Assembly (NCBI RefSeq): GCF_002154695.1
Contig: NZ_MTAV01000024.1
Location: forward strand, 1-52,540
Direction of reading: 5' to 3'
Origin: Nostoc sp. T09
GTDB lineage: Bacteria > Cyanobacteriota > Cyanobacteriia > Cyanobacteriales > Nostocaceae
Length of the DNA: 52,540 bases
This document shows, piece by piece, positions 1-7,696 of this stretch. Both the position numbers and the translations under genes were made by a program. The notes beneath the pieces are model-generated. The model searched no databases. It was given only the letters and a program-made list of their open reading frames with translations, and was not told the DNA's origin. The stretch's first letter is position 1; every line of letters begins with the position of its first letter.

Positions 1-73
1 CAGAATTCAGAAGTAAAACAGTCTTTATGCTTGGGTTTGAGGCTTAGAATCTGTACTTCACTAACTTGAAATT
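1..73. repeat. Dispersed repeat, copy A (inverted relative to copy B)
   Basis: The first 73 bases are the reverse complement of 30851-30923, with only two mismatches when read by eye. Neither copy is in a gene. Because copy A touches the window edge, the repeat may extend further left. Confidence 0.85.
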
Positions 74-410
74 CGCTGTATGTAATTAATGAGTTTATGC
101 GTTTGCTTGGCTCCTAGCGGGGTTAATGATTAAAGTTAGCCTTGATTAAATAGAGTCATCAATCCAGAAATTAGAAATGCAGTCTTGAGAGTGGGGTGAG
201 ACTGGTTTAGGAGCGATCGCTAATCTGATTTATTCTTCGCCTACCACCAACATGAAACCCTCTCTCAATACTGAAAAGAGGGTTTGATAGCTTCCTTGAA
301 AATTCTTGGTATGCATCTAAAAAAGGATGTGGTTATATTTAGAGGCTATGCTGAACTAACGATATCTTGCCATTTGCATAGCTACAAGCATTGAAAAGGC
401 AAAGCCAGAC
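74..410. other. Intergenic stretch without a gene
   Basis: No credible coding frame is seen. The stretch holds one HIP1 octamer near 213 and the hairpin at 255-285. The rest is AT-rich spacer. Confidence 0.6.
255..285. terminator. Hairpin, possible terminator
   Basis: Perfect 9-bp arms (AAACCCTCT at 255-263 and AGAGGGTTT at 277-285) enclose a 13-base loop. It lies downstream of the small minus-strand gene at 411-566. Neither strand has a clear U-tract, so termination is only a possibility. Confidence 0.35.
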
Positions 411-566
411 TTAAAAAGCGCTCAGTGAAGCACCTATAGTCAAGAGCAAAAACATGCCTATTACGATCAAGAATATTCTAAAGTATGGAGCATGATTAGA
501 TTTGTCGAGATATTTATTTCTCTTGCGCTCTTCATCAGTTAAGTTTATCAAGGGCATTTCCCGCAT
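411..566 (-). CDS. Small single-span membrane protein, 51 aa, unknown function
   Basis: A 51-residue frame starts MREMPLINLTDEERKR and ends in a hydrophobic segment (about residues 31-48, FRIFLIVIGMFLLL) followed by SLSAF. A strong Shine-Dalgarno, GGAGG at 576-580, sits about nine bases upstream of the ATG at 566. The polar, charged first half and the single membrane span suggest a small inner- or thylakoid-membrane protein with a cytoplasmic N-terminus. The function is unknown. It stands alone between AT-rich spacers. The ribosome-binding site and the clean amphipathic layout are the main evidence that it is real; no homology search was possible. Confidence 0.5.
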   Translation of the reverse strand: MREMPLINLTDEERKRNKYLDKSNHAPYFRIFLIVIGMFLLLTIGASLSAF

Positions 567-789
567 GAGTTGTTGCCTCCAAGTTTAATTAACTTAAGGG
601 AATAAAATTTATCTTCCTTATATTTTTCATTAAACTACAAACCAACAAACATGATGAGTAATTGATAGAAACATATATAAAAATTCAACCATTGTAATTA
701 ATTACAAATATCATCAAAACTTAATACAGCTTAAATCCAACCTAGTATTTCTTGGCTGGTTGCCGTTAACTTAATACAGTGATTTTTCA

Positions 790-853
790 GAATGGTAATA
801 AAAAATCAGTTTATAGAATATATTTATTTTATCGAATGGTAATAAAAAATCAG
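790..853. repeat. Pair of 20-bp direct repeats, 44 bp apart
   Basis: The sequence GAATGGTAATAAAAAATCAG occurs identically at 790-809 and 834-853, about 200 bp upstream of the gene at 1053. The 44-bp period is close to four helical turns, so both copies would face the same side of the DNA. A regulator site or a simple duplication are both possible. Confidence 0.7.
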
Positions 854-922
854 GTTGCAAAAATCCTATTGAGTTAATCATAATTGTATGTACCCTAACG
901 CACGGGAAAGAGGCTAATAACC

Positions 923-1012
923 ATGCAATTATTAAGTAATAAAGAAAAAAAATGGGAAAATGGTAATCATCCTCTAAATTGGGTAAATAGCTTAATTTTA
1001 AGATTATTTTAA
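923..1012 (+). CDS. Possible 29-residue peptide ORF
   Basis: ATG at 923 opens a 29-codon frame (MQLLSNKEKKW...) ending in TAA at 1010-1012, with a purine-rich AAGAGG about ten bases upstream. It directly precedes the gene at 1053. The frame is short and could occur by chance; it could be a leader peptide or nothing. Confidence 0.18.
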   Translation: MQLLSNKEKKWENGNHPLNWVNSLILRLF

Positions 1013-1052
1013 TTAGCTAAACAACCTAGCTGTATAGTATGCAAGGAGCCAG

Positions 1053-1304
1053 GTGATGGAACAGTGCAACAACACCGATAAAGACAGCTTTTTCTATACT
1101 TATGCTCGTGAGTATGGACGAATGAAAGCAGAAAATCTAGAATTTTCGATTAATATCAGAGAATTTTCTCAAAGAGTTGAATTTATTACCTGTTTAGAAA
1201 CTAACGGTAAACTCTCTCCAGAAGAAGCCTACAGGCAGATTAAATCTTTATGGCAAGATTTGAAAAATTCTAAAAAACTAAGAGAGATTAGCAACAACTC
1301 TTAA
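1053..1304 (+). CDS. Small cytosolic protein resembling the cyanobacterial DUF7219 family
   Basis: This 83-residue protein has no signal peptide or membrane span. The core FSINIREFSQRVEFI, then a CLETNGKLSPEEAYRQI-like stretch and LWQDLKNSKK, matches my memory of the small cyanobacterial DUF7219 proteins, which have an FAQRV...LETGGKISPEEAY...LWKQLKRSK pattern. That assignment is from memory only. AAGGAGCC at 1041-1048 is a good ribosome-binding site for the ATG at 1053; a second ATG at 1056 is equally possible. The function of the family is not known to me. The upstream region carries paired direct repeats that may regulate it. Confidence 0.7.
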   Translation: MMEQCNNTDKDSFFYTYAREYGRMKAENLEFSINIREFSQRVEFITCLETNGKLSPEEAYRQIKSLWQDLKNSKKLREISNNS

Positions 1305-1489
1305 GCATTAAAATAAAATGCTCGCTAGCGATAATAAATCGGGTGCATCCACTTTCGGCAAATAGCTCCTCAGACTCCAAGTCTGGGGACAAACAAACAT
1401 CAACGCGTAGCGGTAAGTCCTTATTTGAATAAGCTTAGCTTCAACTTAAATTCACAATTTAAAGACTTATTGCGCAGGTACTTTAAAAG

Positions 1490-1972
1490 TTAAAGCTTAT
1501 AACCAATCTGGCGTAAAAACACCTGACGCGTGTTTACATCTTCAGGTGTTTCTAATCCTTTAGGCGAAAATCCATCAATAACACCAAGAATCCCTTTTCC
1601 TTGCTTGGTTTCAGCTACAATTACCTCTACTGGATTTGCCGTTGCACAATAAATCATGCAGACTTCTGGACACTGCTTGATAGCATTAAGGAAGTTGATT
1701 GGGTAAGCTTCTCTGAGTAGAATGATAAAACTGTGACCTGCACCAATAGCTATAGCATTCGTAATTGCTGCTTCTTCTAGAGAGCGATCGTTTCCTGTAG
1801 TTCTGATGAGGCATGGTCCTGAGGCTTCACAGAACGCAATCCCAAATTTCACCTGTGAAGATATACTTACCATAATTTCATATAGGTCTTCCACTGTTTT
1901 GATAAAGTGGGTTTGCCCCAAGATGAGGTTACAGTCTGCCGGAATTTGCATTGCAACTGCTTTGAGTTCCAT
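1490..1972 (-). CDS. Adenosine-specific kinase family protein (DUF355/PF04008)
   Basis: The 160-residue protein matches the Adenosine_kin family along its whole length, and its size is the usual one. Recognisable blocks are the N-terminal LKAVAMQIP and NLILGQTHFIKTVEDLYE, the central FGIAFCEASGPCLIR followed by TGND, the GAGHSFIILLREAYPINFLNAI block, and the C-terminal GKGILGVIDG and SPKGLET. Archaeal members have been described as adenosine-specific kinases; the cyanobacterial role is not established. It is a soluble protein and is monocistronic, pointing away from the Rrf2 gene, with about 360 bp between them that could hold two divergent promoters. Confidence 0.85.
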   Translation of the reverse strand: MELKAVAMQIPADCNLILGQTHFIKTVEDLYEIMVSISSQVKFGIAFCEASGPCLIRTTGNDRSLEEAAITNAIAIGAGHSFIILLREAYPINFLNAIKQCPEVCMIYCATANPVEVIVAETKQGKGILGVIDGFSPKGLETPEDVNTRQVFLRQIGYKL

Positions 1973-2256
1973 TTTTGTTTTACCCTCTTAGCGCAGAACT
2001 CAGCGAAAACAAAGTTGTTATGTCACTATTGTTGTATCTCTAGGAGTGCCTATCTTAAGAAGTACACAATTCCTAACTTCATGAGATTTTCCCATTTTTA
2101 ATGAGACTAACTAATGCTCAAACTTGAATCAAGCCCTCTGGGCAGAAAATACGCTATATTAATAACTTTTATTTATCGAATTAAAAAATAAAAATATTTG
2201 CTTCTATCGTTAAGAGTCTCTAAAGTTAAATCAACTATTCAACTAAAGATTAATTA

Positions 2257-2281
2257 TCAAGTTTTTTAATTCAAAACTTGA
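2257..2281. promoter_or_regulatory. Inverted repeat upstream of the Rrf2 gene, candidate operator
   Basis: Nine-base arms (TCAAGTTTT and AAAACTTGA) flank a 7-base AT spacer, 51 bp before the GTG start at 2332. Rrf2-family regulators often bind imperfect palindromes in their own promoters, so autoregulation is a reasonable guess. Confidence 0.4.
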
Positions 2282-2331
2282 AGCAAAAGTCAACAGTAAC
2301 ATTACATTCTTAACTTTAATATATTACACCT

Positions 2332-2766
2332 GTGGAAATCTCTAACAAATCTGAATACGCACTTCTAGCTCTGTTAGAGTTGGCGAGTCGTTACCCTAGT
2401 GGTGAATCTCTACAAATCCGGCAGATGGCAGTACTGCAAGATATACCGAACCGCTATTTAGAGCAATTGCTAGCGACTTTGAGGCGTGGAGGCCTGATTA
2501 AGAGCATACGTGGGGCCAAAGGCGGCTATGTTCTGGCACGAGATCCTCGGAAAATTAGTTTGCTGGAAGCTTGGAGCTGCATTGAAGGGGTAGATGCTGT
2601 TGCTCCTATTGATAAAAATTCTAAAACAGTAGAAACTCAAATCATTGAAGAAATTTGGCACGAAGCACGTCAAGCGGCTAACTCTGTTTTAGAAAAATAT
2701 ACGCTCCAAGACCTTTGTGAACGGCGAAGCAAACAGCGCGAAAAAGAACTGATGTACTACATTTAA
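2332..2766 (+). CDS. Rrf2 family transcriptional regulator
   Basis: This is a 144-residue winged-helix regulator, the normal Rrf2 length. Family hallmarks are SNKSEYALLALLELA at the N-terminus, the recognition-helix region IPNRYLEQLLATLRRGGL (about residues 39-56) and the wing RGAKGGYVLARDP (about 61-73). The three-cysteine cluster that binds an Fe-S centre in IscR/NsrR is absent: only two isolated cysteines exist. It may therefore sense something other than Fe-S status, as the CymR-like branch does. The start is a GTG at 2332. A palindrome lies just upstream and a strong terminator follows at 2771. Confidence 0.9.
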   Translation: MEISNKSEYALLALLELASRYPSGESLQIRQMAVLQDIPNRYLEQLLATLRRGGLIKSIRGAKGGYVLARDPRKISLLEAWSCIEGVDAVAPIDKNSKTVETQIIEEIWHEARQAANSVLEKYTLQDLCERRSKQREKELMYYI

Positions 2767-2770
2767 TCGG

Positions 2771-2801
2771 AAACGGGGAACTGAATTACTGTTCCCCGTT
2801 T
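2771..2801. terminator. Terminator hairpin between convergent genes
   Basis: Perfect 11-bp arms (AAACGGGGAAC and GTTCCCCGTTT) enclose a 9-base loop. The hairpin lies five bases after the Rrf2 stop and 20 bases from the stop of the opposing gene at 2822, so it can serve both. The T-tract is short. Confidence 0.75.
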
Positions 2802-2821
2802 CTTAATAGCTAACAAAGCAA

Positions 2822-3256
2822 CTATTTAGATGGCTTTTGTGAAATTGAGAGGGTATAGTTAAACTTCCCTTGAGATGAGTCACCTACATAAAGTGAGTAT
2901 TCTCCTGCTGGCCAGTAACCAGCCAGCTCTGCTTTGCCTCCAGAGTAACTGTCTGCTAAAACACAGAACTTTCCTCCAGGTCCATCAATCAGCAAGGTGG
3001 GCTGTCCTTTACTCTCAACAGTGACGCGCAAGTAAGGCAGCGACTCTGGAACCTGGATAACTTGACTGGGTGTAGCAGGAATATTACCGCAATTGCTTTT
3101 CACCGAACCCCCAGAACTGCCATTGAAAACTAAAGGGTCAGGGCTGAAGTTGCGATTAACGATTTTTGGAGCGTCCTTTGCTAAATTAACATCGTTAAGC
3201 GCCAAACTCATCGCCAAGGCTGCGGGAACGACTGTAAATATTCTAAGTATTTTCAT
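2822..3256 (-). CDS. Small exported protein with GPGG motif, unknown function (paralogue of 45107-45601)
   Basis: The 144-residue precursor has a typical signal peptide (MKILRIFTVVPAALAMSLAL) and a mature domain with NFSPDPL (36-42), SGGSV (48-52), a first cysteine at 56, TLLIDGPGG and a second cysteine at 98, then WPAGEYSLYVGD and GKFNYTLSI. The two cysteines could form a disulfide outside the membrane. The same string of motifs, in the same order, occurs in the protein at 45107-45601. The mature part looks like a small beta-sandwich, compatible with a pre-peptidase-like or ligand-binding fold, but that is a guess. It is transcribed alone, convergent with the Rrf2 gene. No function is assigned. 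Confidence 0.75.
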   Translation of the reverse strand: MKILRIFTVVPAALAMSLALNDVNLAKDAPKIVNRNFSPDPLVFNGSSGGSVKSNCGNIPATPSQVIQVPESLPYLRVTVESKGQPTLLIDGPGGKFCVLADSYSGGKAELAGYWPAGEYSLYVGDSSQGKFNYTLSISQKPSK

Positions 3257-3717
3257 ATGATTAGATTAATGCTCCCGACTGTTTATTAAGCGATATTTTT
3301 AGACTTAATCTAAGTTTTTAGACGATGTTCATCAGTTTGTGTTCCAAAATACAACGTATAAATTTTTATATTCATATATAAGAAATATATGAGATAAAGA
3401 ATGATGAAAAAAGCATCAAATAACTGTATGGTATGGAACTGCAAGTAGAGAGCACTTACGGAGAAAACAAAAACCGAAGTAACTAGTATGACTTTTATTA
3501 ATTAATATTTTGATTCCTGTTCAGTCCTGTACTATTTCGGAATTTCCGGATTTGAAACGACGGCTCATGAAATCCTTGCCATGAAGGTGTTTGAGAAATT
3601 TATGATTGTAACTTTTAAACAAAATGATATTGTGAACTGTCTAAAAATATTTGGCAACCAGATACATTAGCTAAAATCACATACAAAACCGCCTATAAGC
3701 TGAGGTAAAAAAGATTT
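3257..3717. other. Intergenic region between divergent genes
   Basis: These 461 bases separate the exported protein (minus strand) from the small membrane protein (plus strand), so two promoters should lie here. TTAGA-CTTAA-TCTAA near 3299-3313 is a short inverted repeat. I see no coding frame worth listing. Confidence 0.5.
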
Positions 3718-4062
3718 ATGAATCCTCAACCAGAAGAAGACTTGCAACGTCGCCTGCAAAAGCTAGAGGCAGATATTAATTCCTCGTCAGCCGAAGTTTC
3801 CCCAACAGAAGAACGAAAACAAACCTTTCAATTCAGTTTTGGGAGCTTAAACTCGCAGCTGACACGAATACAAAGCTGGTTCAACACCTTGTCTGGAACG
3901 AAAAAGCTAGTAGTCTTGGGTGTGACGGCGGTATTAGGTATAGCGATGTTGCAAACATTTCTTAAGCTTGTAGCCTCCGTCATCAGTCTGGCAGTGTTGG
4001 CACTGTTAGTGTATGTTGGATACAAATTTTTTGTGTCTAGTAGCTTTCAACATAAAAAATAG
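3718..4062 (+). CDS. Small membrane protein with coiled N-terminus, unknown function
   Basis: This 114-residue protein has a charged, helical N-terminal part (QPEEDLQRRLQKLEADINSS), a polar middle, and a long hydrophobic stretch from about residue 60 to 105 that can form two closely spaced spans. I do not recognise a family. It lies 57 bp upstream of the RDD/pentapeptide membrane protein on the same strand with no terminator between, so the two are probably co-transcribed and may act together in the membrane. The start ATG at 3718 is preceded by a weak AGGTAAAA purine tract. Confidence 0.65.
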   Translation: MNPQPEEDLQRRLQKLEADINSSSAEVSPTEERKQTFQFSFGSLNSQLTRIQSWFNTLSGTKKLVVLGVTAVLGIAMLQTFLKLVASVISLAVLALLVYVGYKFFVSSSFQHKK

Positions 4063-4119
4063 TCTATTTAAACCACGCCGCAAGCGGTGTAGAAATAAAG
4101 TCAAAGGGAATTAATTACG

Positions 4120-6270
4120 ATGGCGACCCCAATTGTCAGGAGCAGTAATAATCAATCGAGGCGGTCAAAAGACCCGGAAAAATCTAACTCACTACCACTA
4201 GTATCTAGACGTGTTGCCGCTTGGGCAGCGGAAATCACACTGGTGGTTACTAGTGGCTTGATTCCCTTCGGCTTAGGCGTGTATGCCAATTCCAGAAGCG
4301 ATTTGAACCGTGTACCTGTTAACCCTGTACTAGTGGTAACAGAAAGAGCGATCGCCCGACCTTTAGCATTGCCTGTTAGCTATGGTATCCGTAACGTAGC
4401 CTGGCCCACTAATATTTTGTGGAGTATCGCCTTGTTAGCACCCGTGACAATATCGGGATGGCAGTTATATTTACTGGCAAAAACAGGTAGCACAATTCCG
4501 AAGCGGCGATTTGGCATTCGAGTAGTGAACGAGCAAGGGTCAGCACCAGGTTTTGGGGCAGTTATAGTCCGAGAAGGACTTGGTCGTTGGACTGTACCGC
4601 TATCTGTCGCTTATCTTCTGTGGCGCTACAGTTTAGCCTTTCCTAACTTAGGAGTTTTTGCAGTTTTGGCTTTATTGGCGATCGCAGGTGAAGGAATTGG
4701 CTTACCTTCAAAGCAGGGGCGGCGTGCATTGCATGATATTTTGGCAGGTACTCATACAGTAGATGCCACTCGTCCTTTGCCAGCCTCACTCGTAGATGAC
4801 AACAAGCGAACTCAGCCCGATGACGTAGAGCAATCGCCGACAGAAAATCAAGAAGTAGCAAGTGCAGCTGAAAATACACAGTTGCATCCCCTATTAGCGT
4901 TGATCCGGCGCAATCCTAATCTTACCCTGAGCGGAGTTGCCCTCCTGAGCATGGTAGCTGTGTTGGCAACTTTAGTAGGCACTCAAGTCTACATCCAAAC
5001 TCAGGAAACCCAACGTAAATCTCAACAAATCAACAGCCAACAGTTTCTAGAACTCGTAAAGCAGCTCAACCCCAACTCGACTGCTACAGATGAAGAGCGT
5101 CGCAGTGCAATTCTCGCTATGGGTACTCTTAATGATCCGCAGGCGATTCAATTCCTTACAGATCTACTGGTTAAAGAAACCAATCCTACCCTAGTGGATA
5201 CAGTTCAACAAGCTTTGGCACATGTCGGGCTGAAAGCTATCCCTGAATTAAAAAATCAGAATCAGTTTCTGGCTGGTGAGGTCGATGGAAACGCTAATGC
5301 ACCCCAAGATCAGGAAACGCGACAAAAGCGGTTACAACTGAACCAAAAAGCGATTAACAAAATTCTCGCTGTTTACAGTGGTCAAAGTAGTGGCGTCGAT
5401 TTGAGCCGTACCCAATTGGGTTTCACTGGCTCTGAAGCTAATCCTTTGTTTAACTTGGTACTAGACAACGTTGATTTATCGGGAATTAAATTCAAGTCTG
5501 CAAATCTTAATCAAGCTAGTTTTCGCGGTAGTCGCTTTCGCAGCGTAGGTGAAGATGGACGCTGGGATACCTACGACGATGTTATGGCCGATTTGAGCCA
5601 GGTGCAGATGAAGCAAGTCAATTTCACCGATGCTAATCTCAGCCGCGTGGTAATGAACCGTAGCGATTTGAGCCGTTCCACTCTTAATAGAGCTAACTTA
5701 TCCGATGCACGGTTAATTGGTGCTAACCTCAGCAGCACCCAGCTAGTAGGAGCCGATTTGCGTGGCGCAGTTCTAGAAAATGCCAGCCTGACTGGAGCAG
5801 ATTTAGGCGATGCCAAATTGAACGAAGCTGATTTATATGGGGTGCGTTTAGGTCGCGTAACTGCCATAGGCGCTCAATTGTCCTATGCGAACTTAACCAA
5901 AACCGATTGGCAAGGAGCAGACTTATCTGGAGCCGATTTAGAACGTGCCAATCTCAGCAATGCTAATTTGATTGCTACTCGTCTGACTGGTGCCGTTTTG
6001 CGTTCAGCGCAAATGCAAAATGCCAATTTGCAAAATGCTGACCTGAGCCTTGTAGATTTACGGGGAGCAAATGTCGCAGGAGCTGATTTTCAGGGGGCAA
6101 TTCTTTCGCCCACCAAAGAAGATCCAGCAGATCAATTTGTCCAAACGCCATCTAAAGGATCAGTTTCTGCTGTAGTGCAAGGAGTTGATTTTTCTCAAGC
6201 CAAACACTTAGATGCCAAACAACTGGCTTACATTTGTACTCAAGGAGGCATTCATCCTCGTTGCCCATAG
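4120..6270 (+). CDS. RDD-domain membrane protein with HEAT-like and pentapeptide-repeat regions
   Basis: The 716-residue protein is a multidomain fusion. Residues about 27-217 form an RDD-type membrane domain (SRRVAAWAAEI start, TIPKRRFGIRVV, GRRALHDILAGT end) with several spans. A further span lies near 265-290 (LSGVALLSMVAVLATLVG). Residues about 320-385 look like one or two HEAT-type helical repeats (DPQAIQFLTDLL, LVDTVQQALAHVG). Residues about 445-660 are pentapeptide repeats with many A(D/N)LSGA-type units, predicted to form a right-handed quadrilateral beta-helix. RDD proteins are often of unknown function or linked to ion exchange; the pentapeptide part probably mediates protein contact. 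The gene follows the small membrane protein at 3718. Confidence 0.85.
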   Translation: MATPIVRSSNNQSRRSKDPEKSNSLPLVSRRVAAWAAEITLVVTSGLIPFGLGVYANSRSDLNRVPVNPVLVVTERAIARPLALPVSYGIRNVAWPTNILWSIALLAPVTISGWQLYLLAKTGSTIPKRRFGIRVVNEQGSAPGFGAVIVREGLGRWTVPLSVAYLLWRYSLAFPNLGVFAVLALLAIAGEGIGLPSKQGRRALHDILAGTHTVDATRPLPASLVDDNKRTQPDDVEQSPTENQEVASAAENTQLHPLLALIRRNPNLTLSGVALLSMVAVLATLVGTQVYIQTQETQRKSQQINSQQFLELVKQLNPNSTATDEERRSAILAMGTLNDPQAIQFLTDLLVKETNPTLVDTVQQALAHVGLKAIPELKNQNQFLAGEVDGNANAPQDQETRQKRLQLNQKAINKILAVYSGQSSGVDLSRTQLGFTGSEANPLFNLVLDNVDLSGIKFKSANLNQASFRGSRFRSVGEDGRWDTYDDVMADLSQVQMKQVNFTDANLSRVVMNRSDLSRSTLNRANLSDARLIGANLSSTQLVGADLRGAVLENASLTGADLGDAKLNEADLYGVRLGRVTAIGAQLSYANLTKTDWQGADLSGADLERANLSNANLIATRLTGAVLRSAQMQNANLQNADLSLVDLRGANVAGADFQGAILSPTKEDPADQFVQTPSKGSVSAVVQGVDFSQAKHLDAKQLAYICTQGGIHPRCP

Positions 6271-6276
6271 CAGAGA

Positions 6277-6309
6277 AGTCTGAGCACCGGAAGCCGACGC
6301 TCAGAACTT
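6277..6309 (+). terminator. Hairpin after the RDD/pentapeptide gene, possible terminator
   Basis: Arms AAGTCTGAGC and GCTCAGAACTT pair over ten positions with one bulge. It lies just after the stop at 6270. There is no T-tract, so it could instead be a copy of an intergenic palindromic repeat. Confidence 0.4.
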
Positions 6310-6462
6310 CGCAGGGGCAAGGATAATAATGCTTCATTCTCCATGCCCTATGCCCATGCCCACCAACAACTGACCACTAACCACTGATTATTACCAATAA
6401 CAGCGATAACATAGGTATTAAAAGGAACCTTGACAATTTCAGATGGTGTGAGGAAACGGGCA

Positions 6463-6957
6463 ATGAAGCATCTCCGATATTTGATTGCAGTTCTAGGGGC
6501 TGGTTCGCTGTTGAATCTTGCTATGAGCATTCAGCCAGCACAAGCGCAAGTAGCATATGGTAGTTATGTTGGTATAGGTCCATCTGTGGGATTGAGTGAT
6601 GGTCTTCAACTCGGTGGGGTAATTGCTTTTCGTTATAAACTTTTAGAGTCACCAATTTCTTTCCGTGCTCAGGCTTTAATAGGTCAGGGTACAGCAATTG
6701 TGCCCACAGTTTCTTACGATGTACCTTTGAACTGGCAAACTGATGCCTACTTAGGAGCGGGATTAGCCTTGGCTAGTGGGGATGACCCTTCTCCTGTGGG
6801 TAATAAAATTAGCTTTGCCTTGCAACCAGGAATTGATTACGTTGTACCAAATAGCAACACTGTTCTTTTTGGCAACGCTATTATTGCTTTTGACGCCTAC
6901 CGTAATGGTAGTGGTACTGCTTTTTCGTTGCAAGGTGGCGTAGGTTTAAGATTTTAA
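6463..6957 (+). CDS. Exported protein, small beta-barrel-like, unknown function
   Basis: The precursor of 164 residues begins MKHLRYLIAVLGAGSLLNLA and has a signal peptide that probably ends at AQA near residue 28. The mature part is rich in alternating hydrophobic and polar residues with glycine turns (VGIGPSVGLSDG, GGVIAFRYKL, DAYLGAGLALASGD) and ends GGVGLRF. A terminal aromatic residue and repeated beta strands suggest an outer-membrane eight-stranded barrel. The frame stays open to a TTG at 6430, but the ATG at 6463 is preferred because it places the signal peptide correctly and has GAGG about eight bases upstream. A terminator follows at 6987. Confidence 0.75.
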   Translation: MKHLRYLIAVLGAGSLLNLAMSIQPAQAQVAYGSYVGIGPSVGLSDGLQLGGVIAFRYKLLESPISFRAQALIGQGTAIVPTVSYDVPLNWQTDAYLGAGLALASGDDPSPVGNKISFALQPGIDYVVPNSNTVLFGNAIIAFDAYRNGSGTAFSLQGGVGLRF

Positions 6958-6986
6958 GAGTAAATATAAATAGTACGGAACTTAGA

Positions 6987-7018
6987 TTCCCAAGTCTTTA
7001 AGGCGTGGGATTTTTTTT
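6987..7018 (+). terminator. Rho-independent terminator
   Basis: A CCCAAGTC / GGCGTGGG stem with one mismatch and a wobble pair is followed by a run of eight T at 7011-7018. It lies 30 bases after the exported-protein stop and isolates the downstream riboswitch operon. Confidence 0.75.
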
Positions 7019-7096
7019 ATTTTTAACCGCAGAGGAAACTCGGAGGAAAGCAGAGTTCGCTTTCATCTGATAGCAGTAGTGTATGATTTAACAAGC

Positions 7097-7226
7097 CATT
7101 TGGTTCTGGTGGGGAGCAGCCACCAGAGGTAACGGGGAAAGTCCGGTGTAAATCCGGCGCTGTCCCGCAACTGTGAACCAATTTTGCAAATTCCAAAATT
7201 GAGTGAGTCAGGATGCCCACCAAATG
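7097..7226 (+). promoter_or_regulatory. Cobalamin riboswitch (full-size)
   Basis: The outer stem pairs CATTTGGT (7097-7104) with ACCAAATG (7219-7226). Inside are the conserved core GGGGAAAGTCCGGTG, AAATCCGG, the B12 box GCTGTCCCGCAACTGTGA and the 3' GAGTCAGGATGCCC. The layout fits the Rfam cobalamin element. The element ends about 27 bases before the ribosome-binding site of the DUF1636 gene, so it probably controls that gene and cobK in response to cobalamin. Confidence 0.93.
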
Positions 7227-7261
7227 TTAAGTGTTTTGTTCTACACATCTGCGAGGTACAG

Positions 7262-7696
7262 ATGACTGCTGTTAATAATTCTGAAACTAGTAACTTGGGT
7301 GTATCCTCCCATACCCTATTTGTTTGCAAAACCTGTGCCAGTGTTTGGCAAGATGGCAAACGCTTAGGTGAAAGTGGCGGTGAAAAACTACTAAAACAGC
7401 TTCAAGACCTGGCACAAGATTGGGAGCTGCGAGATCAATTTCCCATTCAGCAAGTAGAATGCATGAGCGCTTGTAACCGTTCCTGCGTCGTGGCTTTTGC
7501 AGCGCAGGGCAAAATTACATATCTTTTTGGCGATTTAGCAGTTGATGAAAGTGCATCTGCGGTTTTGGAATGTGCTAGCCAATACTACAGTAAGGATGAT
7601 GGTTTACTGCCTTGGTCAGAACGACCAGAAGCGCTGAAAAAGGGTATTTTGGCAAAAATTCCACCTCTACCTGCTTTGAAACCAAAATTGGTATGA
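7262..7696 (+). CDS. DUF1636 domain metal-binding protein, cobalamin-regulated
   Basis: The 144-residue protein fits DUF1636 (PF07845), which in cyanobacteria and proteobacteria is found beside cobalamin genes. It begins with a CKTCAS cysteine pair (FVCKTCASVWQDGKR) and has a second cluster VECMSACNRSCVVAF, followed by GKITYLFGDL. The four or more cysteines resemble a thioredoxin-like [2Fe-2S] ferredoxin arrangement, so a metal or cluster role is likely. ATG at 7262 is chosen because GAGG sits six bases before it and the upstream frame runs through the riboswitch. It overlaps cobK by four bases (ATGA), which implies translational coupling. Confidence 0.85.
   Translation: MTAVNNSETSNLGVSSHTLFVCKTCASVWQDGKRLGESGGEKLLKQLQDLAQDWELRDQFPIQQVECMSACNRSCVVAFAAQGKITYLFGDLAVDESASAVLECASQYYSKDDGLLPWSERPEALKKGILAKIPPLPALKPKLV

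Larger units (their letters stand above)
567..1052. other. AT-rich intergenic region with short direct repeats
   Basis: No long reading frame is present. It holds AACTTAATACAG twice (718-729 and 768-779, 50 bp apart) and a 20-bp repeat twice (790-809 and 834-853, 44 bp apart). A possible 29-residue ORF lies at 923-1012. The regular spacing suggests a control region for the gene at 1053, but no known operator was recognised. Confidence 0.5.

Noticed and set aside
5571-5867. 98-codon minus-strand frame in the pentapeptide region
   Set aside because: Its apparent repeats (APxxSAPxxLA) simply mirror the pentapeptide codons on the other strand.
7023-7359. Short minus-strand frames over the first riboswitch
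   Set aside because: They cover a structured RNA element and show no protein-like pattern.
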